A DNA stretch of 64,000 bases from Dyadobacter sp. UC 10 (GTDB taxonomy: Bacteria; Bacteroidota; Bacteroidia; Cytophagales; Spirosomataceae): contig NZ_VSRN01000001.1 of the NCBI RefSeq assembly GCF_008369915.1, forward strand, positions 1,736,001 through 1,800,000, read 5' to 3'. Of this stretch, positions 8,064-18,574 are shown one piece after another. The position numbers and the translations under genes were made by a program. The stretch's first letter is position 1. The number at the start of each line of letters is the position of its first letter. The notes below the pieces were generated by a model, which worked only from the letters and a program-made list of their open reading frames with translations, made no database searches and was not told where the DNA came from.

Positions 8064-11000
8064 TCAAAAATGAGCTTCCTCTTCCAGCTCACTATCATGT
8101 GCTATTCGTTCGATCATCCGCATTTTCTCGTAGTTTTTGGGGCGCGAAAAGAAGGTATAGATCGCGGGGATCACGTATAGTGTCAATACAAGTGAAAAGA
8201 GTAAGCCACCCATAATTACGATTCCCATTGACATCCGGCTTTTACCCGCCGAACCTAATGCCATCGCAATAGGCAAAGCCCCGAGGATTGTCGCTAAACT
8301 GGTCATTAAAATCGGCCTGAAACGTAGCGTCGCCGCTTCCAGTGCTGCTTCCTGGATACTTCTCCCCTGCTCCCGCAGCTGGTTCGCAAACTCCACAATC
8401 AGAATACCATTCTTAGTCACCAAGCCAATCAGCATAATCATTCCGATCTGGCTGAAAATATTCAGGGTCTGATCAAAGAACCAGAGCGAAAATACAGCCC
8501 CGCCTATCGCAAGCGGTACCGTGAACATGATTATAAACGGATCGACAAAGCTTTCGAACTGAGCTGCTAAAATAAAGTAGATCAATATCAATGCGAGAAA
8601 AAACGAGAACATGGTATTGGACGAACTCTCTGCGTAATCTCGTGACGCGCCACTCAATGCTGTTTGAATAGTCTCGTCTTTCAATTTGTCCCTGATCCTG
8701 TCCATTGCAGTAATACCGTCGCCAATGGTTTTTCCGGGTGCCAATGCAGCCTGTACCGTCGCGCTCATGTACCGGTTGTAGTGGAAAAGTTGCGGCGGGC
8801 TGCTTTCTTCCTCGGCTTTGACGATGTTATCAAGCTGTACCAGCGTGCCGTTGCTCGTTTTCACAAACATACTTTTCAAATCCAGCGGCTCGTCGCGGTT
8901 AATGCGGTCGTATTGCCCGATCACCTGATATTGCCTGCCGTTCATCGTAAAATAGCCGAAACGCTGCCCGGCAAAAGCCAGCTGCATGGTTTGAGCCACA
9001 TCCTGTACGGAAACACCGAGCGACTTGGCTTTCTCACGGTCAATCGATATCTGAATCTCCGGCTTACTGAATTTGAGGTTTACGTCGGTGATCGCAAATG
9101 TTGGATCATTGGAAGCTTCTTCCATGAATTTTGGAAGATATTCTCTCAGCTTTTCGAAATCCGGCGCCTGGATCACATATTGGATCGGCAGGCCGCCGCG
9201 TGAGTCTACCGAAATTGTCTGCTGCTGCACTACAAAGGATTTTGCGTCGGGCATCAGCTTCAATTTCTGATTAATGTAATCCGCGATCTCCTGCTGAGTT
9301 TCCTTCCTGAATTCTTTATCAACCAGTGCAATCCTTCCGCTTCCGGTATTTGCGGCCCCTAAACCAGAGTTACCTGGTGAAGTAATGAGCATCAGCCCTT
9401 TTTTACCGGGCATGGAGTCCATCAGCATATCGCTGACACTCTTAACGTAACGGTCCGTAAATTCAAAAGACGATCCTTCGGGCGCCGTCATCGTGATCCT
9501 GAACCAGTTGCGATCGTCAAGCGGAGCAAGTTCTGATTGCAGGTCCTTTCCGAAAAACCAGATCATGCCAACAGTAATCAGTACCAGCGGTGCGGCTACC
9601 CAGCGCATTTTCAGAAACCGCGCAAGCGCATTACCGTAATTATCCGTGATTTTCTCAAAAAAAGGTTCGGTTTTTTCATAAAACCAGCTCCTCTTATGTG
9701 TTTTACGTACCAGGTAGGCATTCAGCATCGGGGTTAGCGTCAGTGACACAAATGCGGAAATCAATACAGCTGCGGAAATTACAATCCCAAATTCGCGAAA
9801 CAACTTTCCGACAAAGCCTTCCATAAAAATCACCGGCAAAAACACGGAAGCCAATGTGATGGAAGTTGATAAAACGGCGAAAATAATTTCGTTAGCTCCT
9901 TTAATAGCAGCCTCAATAGGCCCCATTCCCTGCTCAATCTTCTTGAAAATGTTCTCCGTCACCACAATACCATCGTCGACCACCAGCCCGGTGGCCAACA
10001 CGATCGCCAGCAATGTGAGTACATTGATCGAGAAGCCCATGATGTACATAATGAAGAACGTACCGATCAGGGAAACCGGAATATCGATCAGCGGGCGGAA
10101 GGCGATCAACCAATCCCGGAAAAACAAATAGATGATAATTACTACCAGGATAATCGCAATCAAAAGGGTTTCTCCAACTTCCTCAATGGATCTTTCAACA
10201 AAAATCGTGTTGTCGATCAGTGTATCGAGCTGGTAATCCTTGGGCAGTTCTTTTTTGATATCGGCCATTCTTTTGTTGACCTCCTCCGCGATATTCAGAT
10301 AGTTGGCTCCGGGCATCGGCGAGATCGCGAGTCCGATCATGGGGATATTATCCAGCCTTAATATCGTTTCCTCGTTCTCAGGCCCCAACTGCGCAAAACC
10401 TATATCTTTCAAATGAATCGTTTGCGTCGCGGAATTTTTGACGATCATTTCATTAAAGTCCTCCTCAGTCCTGAACCTGCCGATCGTCTTGACCGTGAGC
10501 TCCGTATTGTCCCCCGCCAGTTTTCCACTGGGTAACTCCACATTTTCCTTGTCGAGTGCCACTTTAATATCCTGCGTCGTGATGCCCAGGGAAGCCATCT
10601 TGATCGGATCCATCCATACGCGCATCGCGTATTTTTTTTGCCCGAAAATCCGTATCTCACTTACTCCTTCAATGGTTTGAAGTCGCTGCGCGATCACGTT
10701 TTCGGCGTAGTCACTTACTTCCAGGTGGGACCTGGTGTCACTTTTAAAGGTCAATACGATAATAGGCTCCGAATTGGCATCGGCCTTACTTACCACGGGC
10801 GGGCCGTCGATATCGAGCGGCAAAGTCCGTGAGGCAGATCCTACTTTGTCACGCACATCATTCGCTGCCCGTTCCATATCCACACCAATATCGAATTCTA
10901 CCGTGATCTGGCTGGTACCCTGGCTGCTGGTTGAATTAATCGATTTAATCCCTTCAATACTGTTCAGCTGCTTTTCGAGTGGCTCTGTGATCTGGGATTC

Positions 11001-11177
11001 AATAATGTCTGCATTCGCTCCGGTATAGCTTGTCCTGATCGAAACTACGGGCGGATCGATAGAAGGGAATTCACGCATTCCCAGGAATTTATAGCCCAGA
11101 AACCCGAAAAGAATGATCAGCAGGTTCATGACAATCGCAAGAACCGGCCGCTTGATAGAGAGTGTTGAAATACTCAT
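8064..11177 (-). CDS. RND-family efflux permease (AcrB/MexB-like)
   Basis: This 1037-residue inner-membrane pump uses the proton gradient to expel drugs or other compounds from the periplasm. The sequence shows the duplicated RND layout: a transmembrane segment at 10-30, a large periplasmic loop, a block of five or six segments at about 335-540, then the same pattern again with helices at about 855-1010. The conserved aspartate pair of helix 4 is in GLVVDDGIVVTEN. The second-half motif FVDPFIIMFTVPLAIGGAVFSLW is typical of the hydrophobe/amphiphile (HAE1) branch rather than the metal branch. It follows the adaptor by 13 bases in one operon. No TolC-like outer-membrane factor is in the window. 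Confidence 0.93.
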   Translation of the reverse strand: MSISTLSIKRPVLAIVMNLLIILFGFLGYKFLGMREFPSIDPPVVSIRTSYTGANADIIESQITEPLEKQLNSIEGIKSINSTSSQGTSQITVEFDIGVDMERAANDVRDKVGSASRTLPLDIDGPPVVSKADANSEPIIVLTFKSDTRSHLEVSDYAENVIAQRLQTIEGVSEIRIFGQKKYAMRVWMDPIKMASLGITTQDIKVALDKENVELPSGKLAGDNTELTVKTIGRFRTEEDFNEMIVKNSATQTIHLKDIGFAQLGPENEETILRLDNIPMIGLAISPMPGANYLNIAEEVNKRMADIKKELPKDYQLDTLIDNTIFVERSIEEVGETLLIAIILVVIIIYLFFRDWLIAFRPLIDIPVSLIGTFFIMYIMGFSINVLTLLAIVLATGLVVDDGIVVTENIFKKIEQGMGPIEAAIKGANEIIFAVLSTSITLASVFLPVIFMEGFVGKLFREFGIVISAAVLISAFVSLTLTPMLNAYLVRKTHKRSWFYEKTEPFFEKITDNYGNALARFLKMRWVAAPLVLITVGMIWFFGKDLQSELAPLDDRNWFRITMTAPEGSSFEFTDRYVKSVSDMLMDSMPGKKGLMLITSPGNSGLGAANTGSGRIALVDKEFRKETQQEIADYINQKLKLMPDAKSFVVQQQTISVDSRGGLPIQYVIQAPDFEKLREYLPKFMEEASNDPTFAITDVNLKFSKPEIQISIDREKAKSLGVSVQDVAQTMQLAFAGQRFGYFTMNGRQYQVIGQYDRINRDEPLDLKSMFVKTSNGTLVQLDNIVKAEEESSPPQLFHYNRYMSATVQAALAPGKTIGDGITAMDRIRDKLKDETIQTALSGASRDYAESSSNTMFSFFLALILIYFILAAQFESFVDPFIIMFTVPLAIGGAVFSLWFFDQTLNIFSQIGMIMLIGLVTKNGILIVEFANQLREQGRSIQEAALEAATLRFRPILMTSLATILGALPIAMALGSAGKSRMSMGIVIMGGLLFSLVLTLYVIPAIYTFFSRPKNYEKMRMIERIAHDSELEEEAHF

Positions 11178-11190
11178 AATAGGTAGGATA

Positions 11191-12264
11191 TCAGTTCACC
11201 TTAACGGCTGTGTTTGGCTTGATTGCGATAATTCCCGAAGTAATCAGTGAATCGCCCTGCTGCAATCCTTCGATAACCTGAATTTTCTTGTCGGTCCGTA
11301 AACCGGTCGTAACCATCACTTCCTGCGCTTTGCCATTTTTTACAACAAAAACCTTCTTACCCTTCAAAACGGGCACTATTGCCTCCGTTGGGATCATCAG
11401 GGCCTTTTTGTTTGCATCAAGGTCTGCGAGGATTTTCACAAACATGCCGGGAACGAACCTGTCGCCCGGATTCTGGGCAATCGCACGCACCCTTAGCGTC
11501 CGCAGACTTTCATCCACTTTGGGATCAATCGCTAAAATTTTAGCGTGATAAGTCGACGGATCACCGTCCAGGCTGAATTTGACTGTATTTCCTACCCGGA
11601 TATCAGGCGTATATTTTTCGGGAACTGTAAAATCGATTTTGACAGGATTGCTCTGAACAATCGTTACGATGGGCGTACCCGGAGCCAGATATGCGCCTTC
11701 ACTAATGTATTTCAATCCGATCTTCCCGCTGAATGGTGCGCGGATCTCCGTTTTTTCCAGCTGTGCTTCCAATACCTCTTTCTCCGCCTCAAGTAATTTG
11801 ATATTATTCGAAGTTACATCATACTCTTCCAGATTGATCGCCTCTACATTGAGCAGCTTCTTCTGCCGCGCTTCGATTTTCCTGCTCAGATCCTGATTGT
11901 ATGCTACTTTCTGCAACTGCGCCTGCAACTCTCGGTCGTTAATTTTTGCGATCAGCTGCCCTTTAGTAATATAAGCTCCCTCCTTGATGTCAAGCTTCAC
12001 TAGCCTGCCCGAAGTTTCGGCCATCAGGTTTACTTCTTCGTTGGGCAATACAGTGCCTGATGCAAATATTTGATTCTCAATAGTTTCATTTCCAACAACA
12101 AATACATTTACCGGCACTGCTCCCCCTCCGGAGGAATTTGCGGTTTTTCCCCCCGACCCTTTTGTTCCTACCGGGCTCTTGTCTGATCCTGGCTTGGAGA
12201 AGATAAATAGCTTTCCAATTACCAGGCCGACAATGATAATCCCGACCAGCATGATTGTACGCAT
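11191..12264 (-). CDS. RND efflux periplasmic adaptor (membrane fusion protein)
   Basis: The 357-residue adaptor links the RND pump to an outer-membrane channel. An N-terminal membrane anchor (about 3-24) is followed by a Gly/Ser-rich linker, a lipoyl-like half motif (EVNLMAETSGRLVKLDIKEGAYITKGQLIAKI), an alpha-helical hairpin shorter than in AcrA (about 113-170), the second half motif (IRAPFSGKIGLKYISEGAYLAPG) and a beta-barrel domain. It is the first gene of the two-gene operon. Its promoter lies in the 233-base gap shared with the divergent macroglobulin gene. No local regulator gene is visible. Confidence 0.93.
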   Translation of the reverse strand: MRTIMLVGIIIVGLVIGKLFIFSKPGSDKSPVGTKGSGGKTANSSGGGAVPVNVFVVGNETIENQIFASGTVLPNEEVNLMAETSGRLVKLDIKEGAYITKGQLIAKINDRELQAQLQKVAYNQDLSRKIEARQKKLLNVEAINLEEYDVTSNNIKLLEAEKEVLEAQLEKTEIRAPFSGKIGLKYISEGAYLAPGTPIVTIVQSNPVKIDFTVPEKYTPDIRVGNTVKFSLDGDPSTYHAKILAIDPKVDESLRTLRVRAIAQNPGDRFVPGMFVKILADLDANKKALMIPTEAIVPVLKGKKVFVVKNGKAQEVMVTTGLRTDKKIQVIEGLQQGDSLITSGIIAIKPNTAVKVN

Positions 12265-12497
12265 GAGTTTACTTTAAATAAATTTCGTTCAAAAAGATTA
12301 CTGATAATTTATATTTCCTGGAGAGTACTATTTAAAGATAGTTCTTATTGTAGAAAGCGGCAATCAGTAATTTTTATACTTCTCCCGAAGTGGAAAGTTG
12401 CTGTTACATTTGGTAATCAATATCTCCTTTTGCTAATTCATTTCCGCCACTCAATCGAGTTTTAGTATATTGAGTTTGATCGTCTATACCTGTCAAA

Positions 12498-15400
12498 ATG
12501 AGCAAATCTCACAAACTTTCGATTCTTCTTTTCACACTATCCATATTCTTTTCAACTATGCACACAAACGGCCAGAATCCGGTCAAGACCTATGATGCCG
12601 ACTGGAAAAAAGTGACAGACTTACAGGCGAAAGGTCTCAGCAAATCTGCATTGACGGAAGTCCGGGAAATTTACACGAAGGCCAAACGCGAGAAACAGCA
12701 CGCGCAGTTGATCAAGGCAGCGATCAGTATGGTCAGTTTGCAGGCGGAGAACCGGGAAGACAGTGAGATTGCTGCTATTCAGGATTTTGAAAAAGAGCTT
12801 GCTGGCAGTTCGGGTGTTGTGAAATCGATTTTGAGCAGCCTTACTGCGAGTCAGTATTATCAATATTACCAATACAAAAGATGGCAGCTCTACCGGCGCA
12901 CGGAAACTTCCGGCTTTGTCAAAAACGATATAAACACCTGGTCGACAGGCGATTTCCACCAAAGAATCACCGAATTGTACCTGGCGTCGCTTGAAAATGA
13001 GCAAGAGCTGAGGCAGACGAAGCTCGAACCATTTGATGCAATTATTACAAAAGGCAATTCCCGTCACCTGCGACCGACTTTATATGATTTGCTGGCGCAC
13101 ACGGCATTAAGCTACTTTTCGTCCGACGAGCGGGAATTAAAAAAGCCGACTTACGCATTTGAGATCAATGCTGCCTCTGCCTTTGATCCTGCTGCCGATT
13201 TTATACACCGGAAGTTTGAAACCAAAGATTCGGCCTCACTGGAATGGTATGCATTAAAACTTTACCAAAAACTCCTTGCATTTCATATCAATGATCCAAA
13301 ATCTGACGCGCTGATCGATGCCGACCTGCTGCGTATTCAATATGTCAAGCAAAAATCGGTTCATGAAAACACCGACGAACTTTATTATCAGGCTATTAAC
13401 CACCTGGCCAACCAATATCAGCAAACGCAGGCAGCGGCACAGGCCTGGTATTTACTGGCGAGCTACCATTTCGAGCGCGGGAGCAAATACAAACCAGGAG
13501 ACGACACCACCGACCGGTTTGAGAAAGTCAAAGCGGTGTCTCTTTGCAAGGAAATTATCAAGCAAAATCCTGGCACGGAAGGTGGGATCAATGCTGCCAA
13601 TTTGCTGAACAACATCCGTCAAAAATCTCTGGAATTTAATGCGGAGCAAGTAGTGGTTCCGGAAAAGCCATTTTTGCTTTTTATGCAATTCAAAAATATT
13701 AATAAACTCTATCTCAGGCTTGTAAAAGCAACAGCGGCACTGAAAACGGGCTTTGAAGAACGAGATAGTGACGTTTTCTGGCGGACCGTTTCAAAAGCGC
13801 CGCCGATCAGGCACTGGGAACAGGTTTTGCCGGACACCAGGGATTTCCAGAAACACAGCGTGGAAATTAAGGCTGACGCGCTGCCTGTCGGAGAATATAT
13901 GCTACTCGCCAGTTCAAGTCCCGATTTTTCGGATACACAATCTGTCGGCGGCGTGCGGCTTTTGTATGTGAGCAATATCAGCTACGTGCAGCGTGAGCGC
14001 GACCATTTTGTATTGAACCGGGATACAGGTCAGCCACTTGCAGGGGCTACTGTGAAAAGGTGGGATTCGATGTTCGACTACAAAACGAGGACTTACAAGA
14101 AAAGTCTCGGCGCCACTTATACGACCGATAAAAACGGGTATTTTAAAGAGAATGTCCCTAGTCAGAAGCAAGTTCAAGGGGAAGCTTTTGAAATTATTTA
14201 CGGTAATGACAAGCTCTTCATTCAGGAAGCGACCACTGGTTATTATTATGACGAGATTGAAAAAAATGACATTAAAAACACGATCTACCTTTTCACTGAC
14301 CGCAGCTTATATCGCCCGGGGCAAACTGTTTATTTCAAAGGTATTGCAGCAGCAGGAAACACTGTGCTGAAAGACAAGAACCGCAAAATCAAGATCGAGC
14401 TACGCAATGCGAATAGTAAAAATGTTGATTCTACAACAAAAACGGTCAACGATTTTGGAAGTTTCTCCGGCAATTTCGTGTTGCCCCGAACCGGATTGAA
14501 TGGCTCTTTTTCCATTGTAGCTGACGATGAGCACGTTGTTTCGTTTCATGTTGAAGAATACAAGAGGCCCCGATTCGAAGTACGTTTTGACACATTACGG
14601 CATACCTATAAGCTAGGAGACACAATTCGTGTTACGGGAAATGCGACTGCCTATGCGGGCAACCCGATCGACGGGACCAAAGTAGTATACAGAATTGTGC
14701 GGAATGAAAGGTTTCTGTATCCCTGGACCCGCCGGGGCAGGTACTATCCTAGTAGTTCACCAAAAGAAATCGCGCACGGCGAAACGTTCACTGATCAGGC
14801 GGGCCAGTTCCTGGTGGATTTCGAAGCAATACCGAATGCAAAAACGGATAAGAACCTTGATCCGGTTTTTAACTATACGGTTTATGCGGATGTAACGGAT
14901 ACAAACGGAGAAACCCGGAGTGCAGAAGCAACGATTTCAGTCGCCTATAAGTCGATTTTGATCAAATCCAAAATCCCGGAAAAGCTGGCGGCTGACAGTC
15001 TGAAAAGTTTCAGGATCCGCACGGAAAACATGAATGGTGAATTTGTTTCCGCGCCGGTCTCCATCAAAGTTACCCGCCTTATTCCTGAAAGCCGCCTGAT
15101 CCGCCCGCGTTACTGGGCACAGCCGGATTTATTTGTAATGACGAAATCCGAATTCATAGCCAGTTTTCCGCATGACGAATATGACCACGAAACCGAAAAG
15201 GAGAGCTGGCCGGAGCAGGAGGTTGTTTTTGAAAAGAGACAGCTGACTGCTGATAGTCAGGATATATTACTTACCAACAAGTTATCACCCGGATTTTACA
15301 AAATTAATATTGCCACGAAAGACGCAAATGGAGAAGATGTAGCTGATATCAGGTACATCGAGCTCATTGACAATGAGAATAAGAAGCTATCAAAACCTGA

Positions 15401-18400
15401 ATACCAATGGACAGAAAGCGGCCCGGCGGTTGAACCCGGACAGGAAACGAATGTGAAAGTCGCAACTTCCGCAGGGGATGTTTTCGTGATCAGCAGCGCT
15501 GGTAAAAGTCAAAATCCGAGCAATTTTTCATTTTTCAATTTAAACAATGAAAAAAGAACATTCCCGCTTTTGGCAAAAGAAGAAGACCGTGGCGGATATG
15601 CAATCGACTATGTATTTGTAAAACACAACAGGGTCCATCAGGCGCAAAATTTCGTCACTGTGCCCTGGACGAATAAGGAGCTGAAAATTGCATATGAAAC
15701 ATTTCGTGACAAAACATTGCCCGGCAGTAAAGAGCAATGGAAAGTTAAAATTTCAGGTTACAAAAAGGAACAGGTAGCAGCCGAAATGCTGGCAAGTATG
15801 TACGATGTTTCGCTTGATCAGTTTCATCCGCATCAGTGGACAAAACCGGATCACTGGCCGGTGGGATTAATGTTGAATAGATGGCAGAATGGGATCAACT
15901 TTATGCCTAAAGATGCGGAAATTGTAAGCTTTCAATTGTTCGTCGGAAAGTACTTCCAAAAGAGCTATGATCAACTTCAGAGCACTTATACCTCGCCACT
16001 TTTCAGAGCAGGGGGTGGGAGTGTGCGCAATCGACTGAGCCTGGCACGAAATCAGGCAATATCGAAGAAAATGGATATACCCGAAGAGGAACTGTCCGCC
16101 GCACCTGCACCGCCCATGCAAGGTGACGAAGAAGCATTATCTGATCTAATGATAGTGAGCTACGGAGAACAAAAGCCTCAGCCTTCTCCACAATCCGGTT
16201 CCGTCGAGCCCCGGAAAAATTTTAATGAAACTGCATTCTTCCTTCCGCAGCTTCTGACTAACAAAAATGGCGAAATCGAGTTTTCATTTACACTTCCCGA
16301 AGCACTGACGCGCTGGAAATTTCAGGCGCTGGCGCATACCCCTGAGCTGGCTTTCGGGTATAGTTCGAAAGAGATCGTTACCCAGAAAGAACTGATGGTG
16401 CAGCCAAATGCGCCCCGTTTTTTCAGGGAGGGTGATCAAATTACATTCCCTGTTAAAGTTTCCAGTCTGGCAGATCGGGAGTTGAAAGGAACGGTTTCGC
16501 TGCAATTATTTGATACTGAAACGAATCAGGAAATAGATCAGCTTTTTAATAATACCACCGCGTCGCAATCATTTACGATCGCCGCGCGCCAAAGTGTTAC
16601 AGTTGGTTTTTCAATTGAAATACCTCGAAATTTTATCAAAACAATCAGCTGGCGGGTCATTGCGAAAGCGGACGGATTGTCTGACGGAGAAGAAAATTCA
16701 CTCCCGGTATTGTCGAATCGAATGCTGGTTACAGAAAGTCTGCCGCTGCAAATGCGGGAAACGGGCAAAAAGCAGTTCAAATTTGATAAACTGCTCAATT
16801 CTGCCAATTCCAAAACACTGACGCACGAATCCCTCACTGTTGAATACACCAGCAACCCGGCCTGGTACGCGGTGCAGTCACTTCCCTATCTGATGGAATA
16901 TCCCTACGAATGTGCCGAACAGACCTGGAACCGCTATTATGCCAATGCACTGGCCAGCTCGGTAGTGAAAAACACGCCAAAAATCGCGCAGATTTTTGCT
17001 TCATGGAAAACATTGGATACAGCCGCATTGACAAGTAACCTGCAAAAAAACGAAGAGCTGAAATCAGTGCTGCTGGAAGAAACTCCCTGGGTTTTGGCGG
17101 CGAAGTCGGAATCCGAACAAAAGCAGAATATCGCACTACTTTTCGATTTGACGAAAATAAGCGGAGAGCTCGATGCTAACCTGGCCAAATTGAGAGAGAT
17201 GCAAAATGAAACCGGTGGATTTCCGTGGTTCAAAGGCGGTCGTGACGACTGTTACATTACGCAATATATCGTTACCGGAATAGGTCGATTGTTGAGGAAA
17301 AAGGTGATTTCCAGCAACAAAGAATTGTATACGATCCTGGAAAAAGCATTCCCCTATCTCGACCGGATGATCAGGGAAGATTACGATCAGCTGATCAGGA
17401 GCAAAAGTAAATTGCAGGAATTCACTCCCTCCCCGCTGCAAGTTCAATATCTGTACCTTCGAACCTGTTTCGATGACCTGCCTATTTTGGCCAGCTCGGC
17501 CAAAGCTTACGATTTTTTTACAGCGCGCGCAAAAGCAACCTGGGTTAGCCAGTCAAAGTACCTGCAAGGAATGATCGCATTAACTCAGCATCGGTCCAAA
17601 GATGCTGTTACGGCGAAGGCAATCCTGAAATCGCTTCGTGAAACAGCGATCAATAGCGAAGAGTTGGGTATGTATTGGAAAAACAACCGCAGCTGGTGGT
17701 GGCAAAATGCGCCTATTGAACAGCAGGCACTACTTATTGAAGCCTTCCATGAGATAGAGGGCAACAGTGTAACCGTTGACGATCTGAAAGTCTGGTTGTT
17801 GAAAAACAAACAAACCAATAATTGGGAGAGTACAAAAGCCACCGCCGATGCCTGTTACGCACTTTTGATGACAGGTTCAGACTGGCTTTCGGAGAAAAAA
17901 GCGGTATCTGTCCATTTGGGTGATTTAGCGGTAACAACCGCACCGGACGATCTGCAAGCTGGCACCGGCTACTTTAAAAAATCTTTCCAAAAAGCAGATG
18001 TGCAGGCTGCAATGGGAAATGTTCAGATTGAGGTAAATAGTCAAAATGCATCTAAGTCGACCAGCTGGGGCGCTGTGTACTGGCAGTATTTTGAAGATCT
18101 GGACAAAATTACATTTGCAGAAACACCGTTAAAACTTTCAAAAAAGCTGTTTGTTGAGAAAAAGACAGACCGGGGTCCGGTGTTATCGGCTGTTAGTGAA
18201 ATCGACAGTCTGAACGTCGGAGACAAACTGGTGGTACGTATAGAGCTGCGGGTCGACCGGGATATGGAATATGTCCACATGAAAGATATGCGCGCTTCGG
18301 CATTGGAACCGGTAAATGTATTAAGCGGGTACAAGTGGCAGGATGGATTGGGATATTACGAATCCACTAAAGATGCGAGTACCAACTTCTTTTTCGATCA

Positions 18401-18551
18401 GTTGCGGAAAGGCACTTATGTATTCGAATATTCGCTTTTTGTCAATCATGCGGGAGATTTCAGCAACGGTATTACCAGCATTCAATGCATGTATGCACCC
18501 GAATTTACGGCACATAGCGAGGGGACTAGGGTCAGGGTTTTAAAGAACTGA
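12498..18551 (+). CDS. Alpha-2-macroglobulin-like protein with thioester motif
   Basis: A secreted protein of 2017 residues. A signal peptide (about 1-26, ending TNGQ) is followed by about 500 residues of helical repeat-like sequence, then MG-type beta domains including the MG2 motif RSLYRPGQTVYFKGIA (about residue 604) and the bait/A2M motif FFLPQLLTNKNGEIEFSFTLPEALTRWKFQALAHT. The C-terminal half has a helical thioester domain with C1472-A-E-Q1475, matching the C-x-E-Q site of bacterial macroglobulins of the YfhM type. Known members trap attacking proteases covalently or tune cell-envelope proteases. No penicillin-binding protein gene (pbpC) is adjacent. The long N-terminal extension is typical of the Bacteroidota form; its job is unknown. 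The RNA ligase gene starts 23 bases downstream. Confidence 0.88.
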   Translation: MSKSHKLSILLFTLSIFFSTMHTNGQNPVKTYDADWKKVTDLQAKGLSKSALTEVREIYTKAKREKQHAQLIKAAISMVSLQAENREDSEIAAIQDFEKELAGSSGVVKSILSSLTASQYYQYYQYKRWQLYRRTETSGFVKNDINTWSTGDFHQRITELYLASLENEQELRQTKLEPFDAIITKGNSRHLRPTLYDLLAHTALSYFSSDERELKKPTYAFEINAASAFDPAADFIHRKFETKDSASLEWYALKLYQKLLAFHINDPKSDALIDADLLRIQYVKQKSVHENTDELYYQAINHLANQYQQTQAAAQAWYLLASYHFERGSKYKPGDDTTDRFEKVKAVSLCKEIIKQNPGTEGGINAANLLNNIRQKSLEFNAEQVVVPEKPFLLFMQFKNINKLYLRLVKATAALKTGFEERDSDVFWRTVSKAPPIRHWEQVLPDTRDFQKHSVEIKADALPVGEYMLLASSSPDFSDTQSVGGVRLLYVSNISYVQRERDHFVLNRDTGQPLAGATVKRWDSMFDYKTRTYKKSLGATYTTDKNGYFKENVPSQKQVQGEAFEIIYGNDKLFIQEATTGYYYDEIEKNDIKNTIYLFTDRSLYRPGQTVYFKGIAAAGNTVLKDKNRKIKIELRNANSKNVDSTTKTVNDFGSFSGNFVLPRTGLNGSFSIVADDEHVVSFHVEEYKRPRFEVRFDTLRHTYKLGDTIRVTGNATAYAGNPIDGTKVVYRIVRNERFLYPWTRRGRYYPSSSPKEIAHGETFTDQAGQFLVDFEAIPNAKTDKNLDPVFNYTVYADVTDTNGETRSAEATISVAYKSILIKSKIPEKLAADSLKSFRIRTENMNGEFVSAPVSIKVTRLIPESRLIRPRYWAQPDLFVMTKSEFIASFPHDEYDHETEKESWPEQEVVFEKRQLTADSQDILLTNKLSPGFYKINIATKDANGEDVADIRYIELIDNENKKLSKPEYQWTESGPAVEPGQETNVKVATSAGDVFVISSAGKSQNPSNFSFFNLNNEKRTFPLLAKEEDRGGYAIDYVFVKHNRVHQAQNFVTVPWTNKELKIAYETFRDKTLPGSKEQWKVKISGYKKEQVAAEMLASMYDVSLDQFHPHQWTKPDHWPVGLMLNRWQNGINFMPKDAEIVSFQLFVGKYFQKSYDQLQSTYTSPLFRAGGGSVRNRLSLARNQAISKKMDIPEEELSAAPAPPMQGDEEALSDLMIVSYGEQKPQPSPQSGSVEPRKNFNETAFFLPQLLTNKNGEIEFSFTLPEALTRWKFQALAHTPELAFGYSSKEIVTQKELMVQPNAPRFFREGDQITFPVKVSSLADRELKGTVSLQLFDTETNQEIDQLFNNTTASQSFTIAARQSVTVGFSIEIPRNFIKTISWRVIAKADGLSDGEENSLPVLSNRMLVTESLPLQMRETGKKQFKFDKLLNSANSKTLTHESLTVEYTSNPAWYAVQSLPYLMEYPYECAEQTWNRYYANALASSVVKNTPKIAQIFASWKTLDTAALTSNLQKNEELKSVLLEETPWVLAAKSESEQKQNIALLFDLTKISGELDANLAKLREMQNETGGFPWFKGGRDDCYITQYIVTGIGRLLRKKVISSNKELYTILEKAFPYLDRMIREDYDQLIRSKSKLQEFTPSPLQVQYLYLRTCFDDLPILASSAKAYDFFTARAKATWVSQSKYLQGMIALTQHRSKDAVTAKAILKSLRETAINSEELGMYWKNNRSWWWQNAPIEQQALLIEAFHEIEGNSVTVDDLKVWLLKNKQTNNWESTKATADACYALLMTGSDWLSEKKAVSVHLGDLAVTTAPDDLQAGTGYFKKSFQKADVQAAMGNVQIEVNSQNASKSTSWGAVYWQYFEDLDKITFAETPLKLSKKLFVEKKTDRGPVLSAVSEIDSLNVGDKLVVRIELRVDRDMEYVHMKDMRASALEPVNVLSGYKWQDGLGYYESTKDASTNFFFDQLRKGTYVFEYSLFVNHAGDFSNGITSIQCMYAPEFTAHSEGTRVRVLKN

Positions 18552-18574
18552 GCTTACTGTCACACACTAATTAA

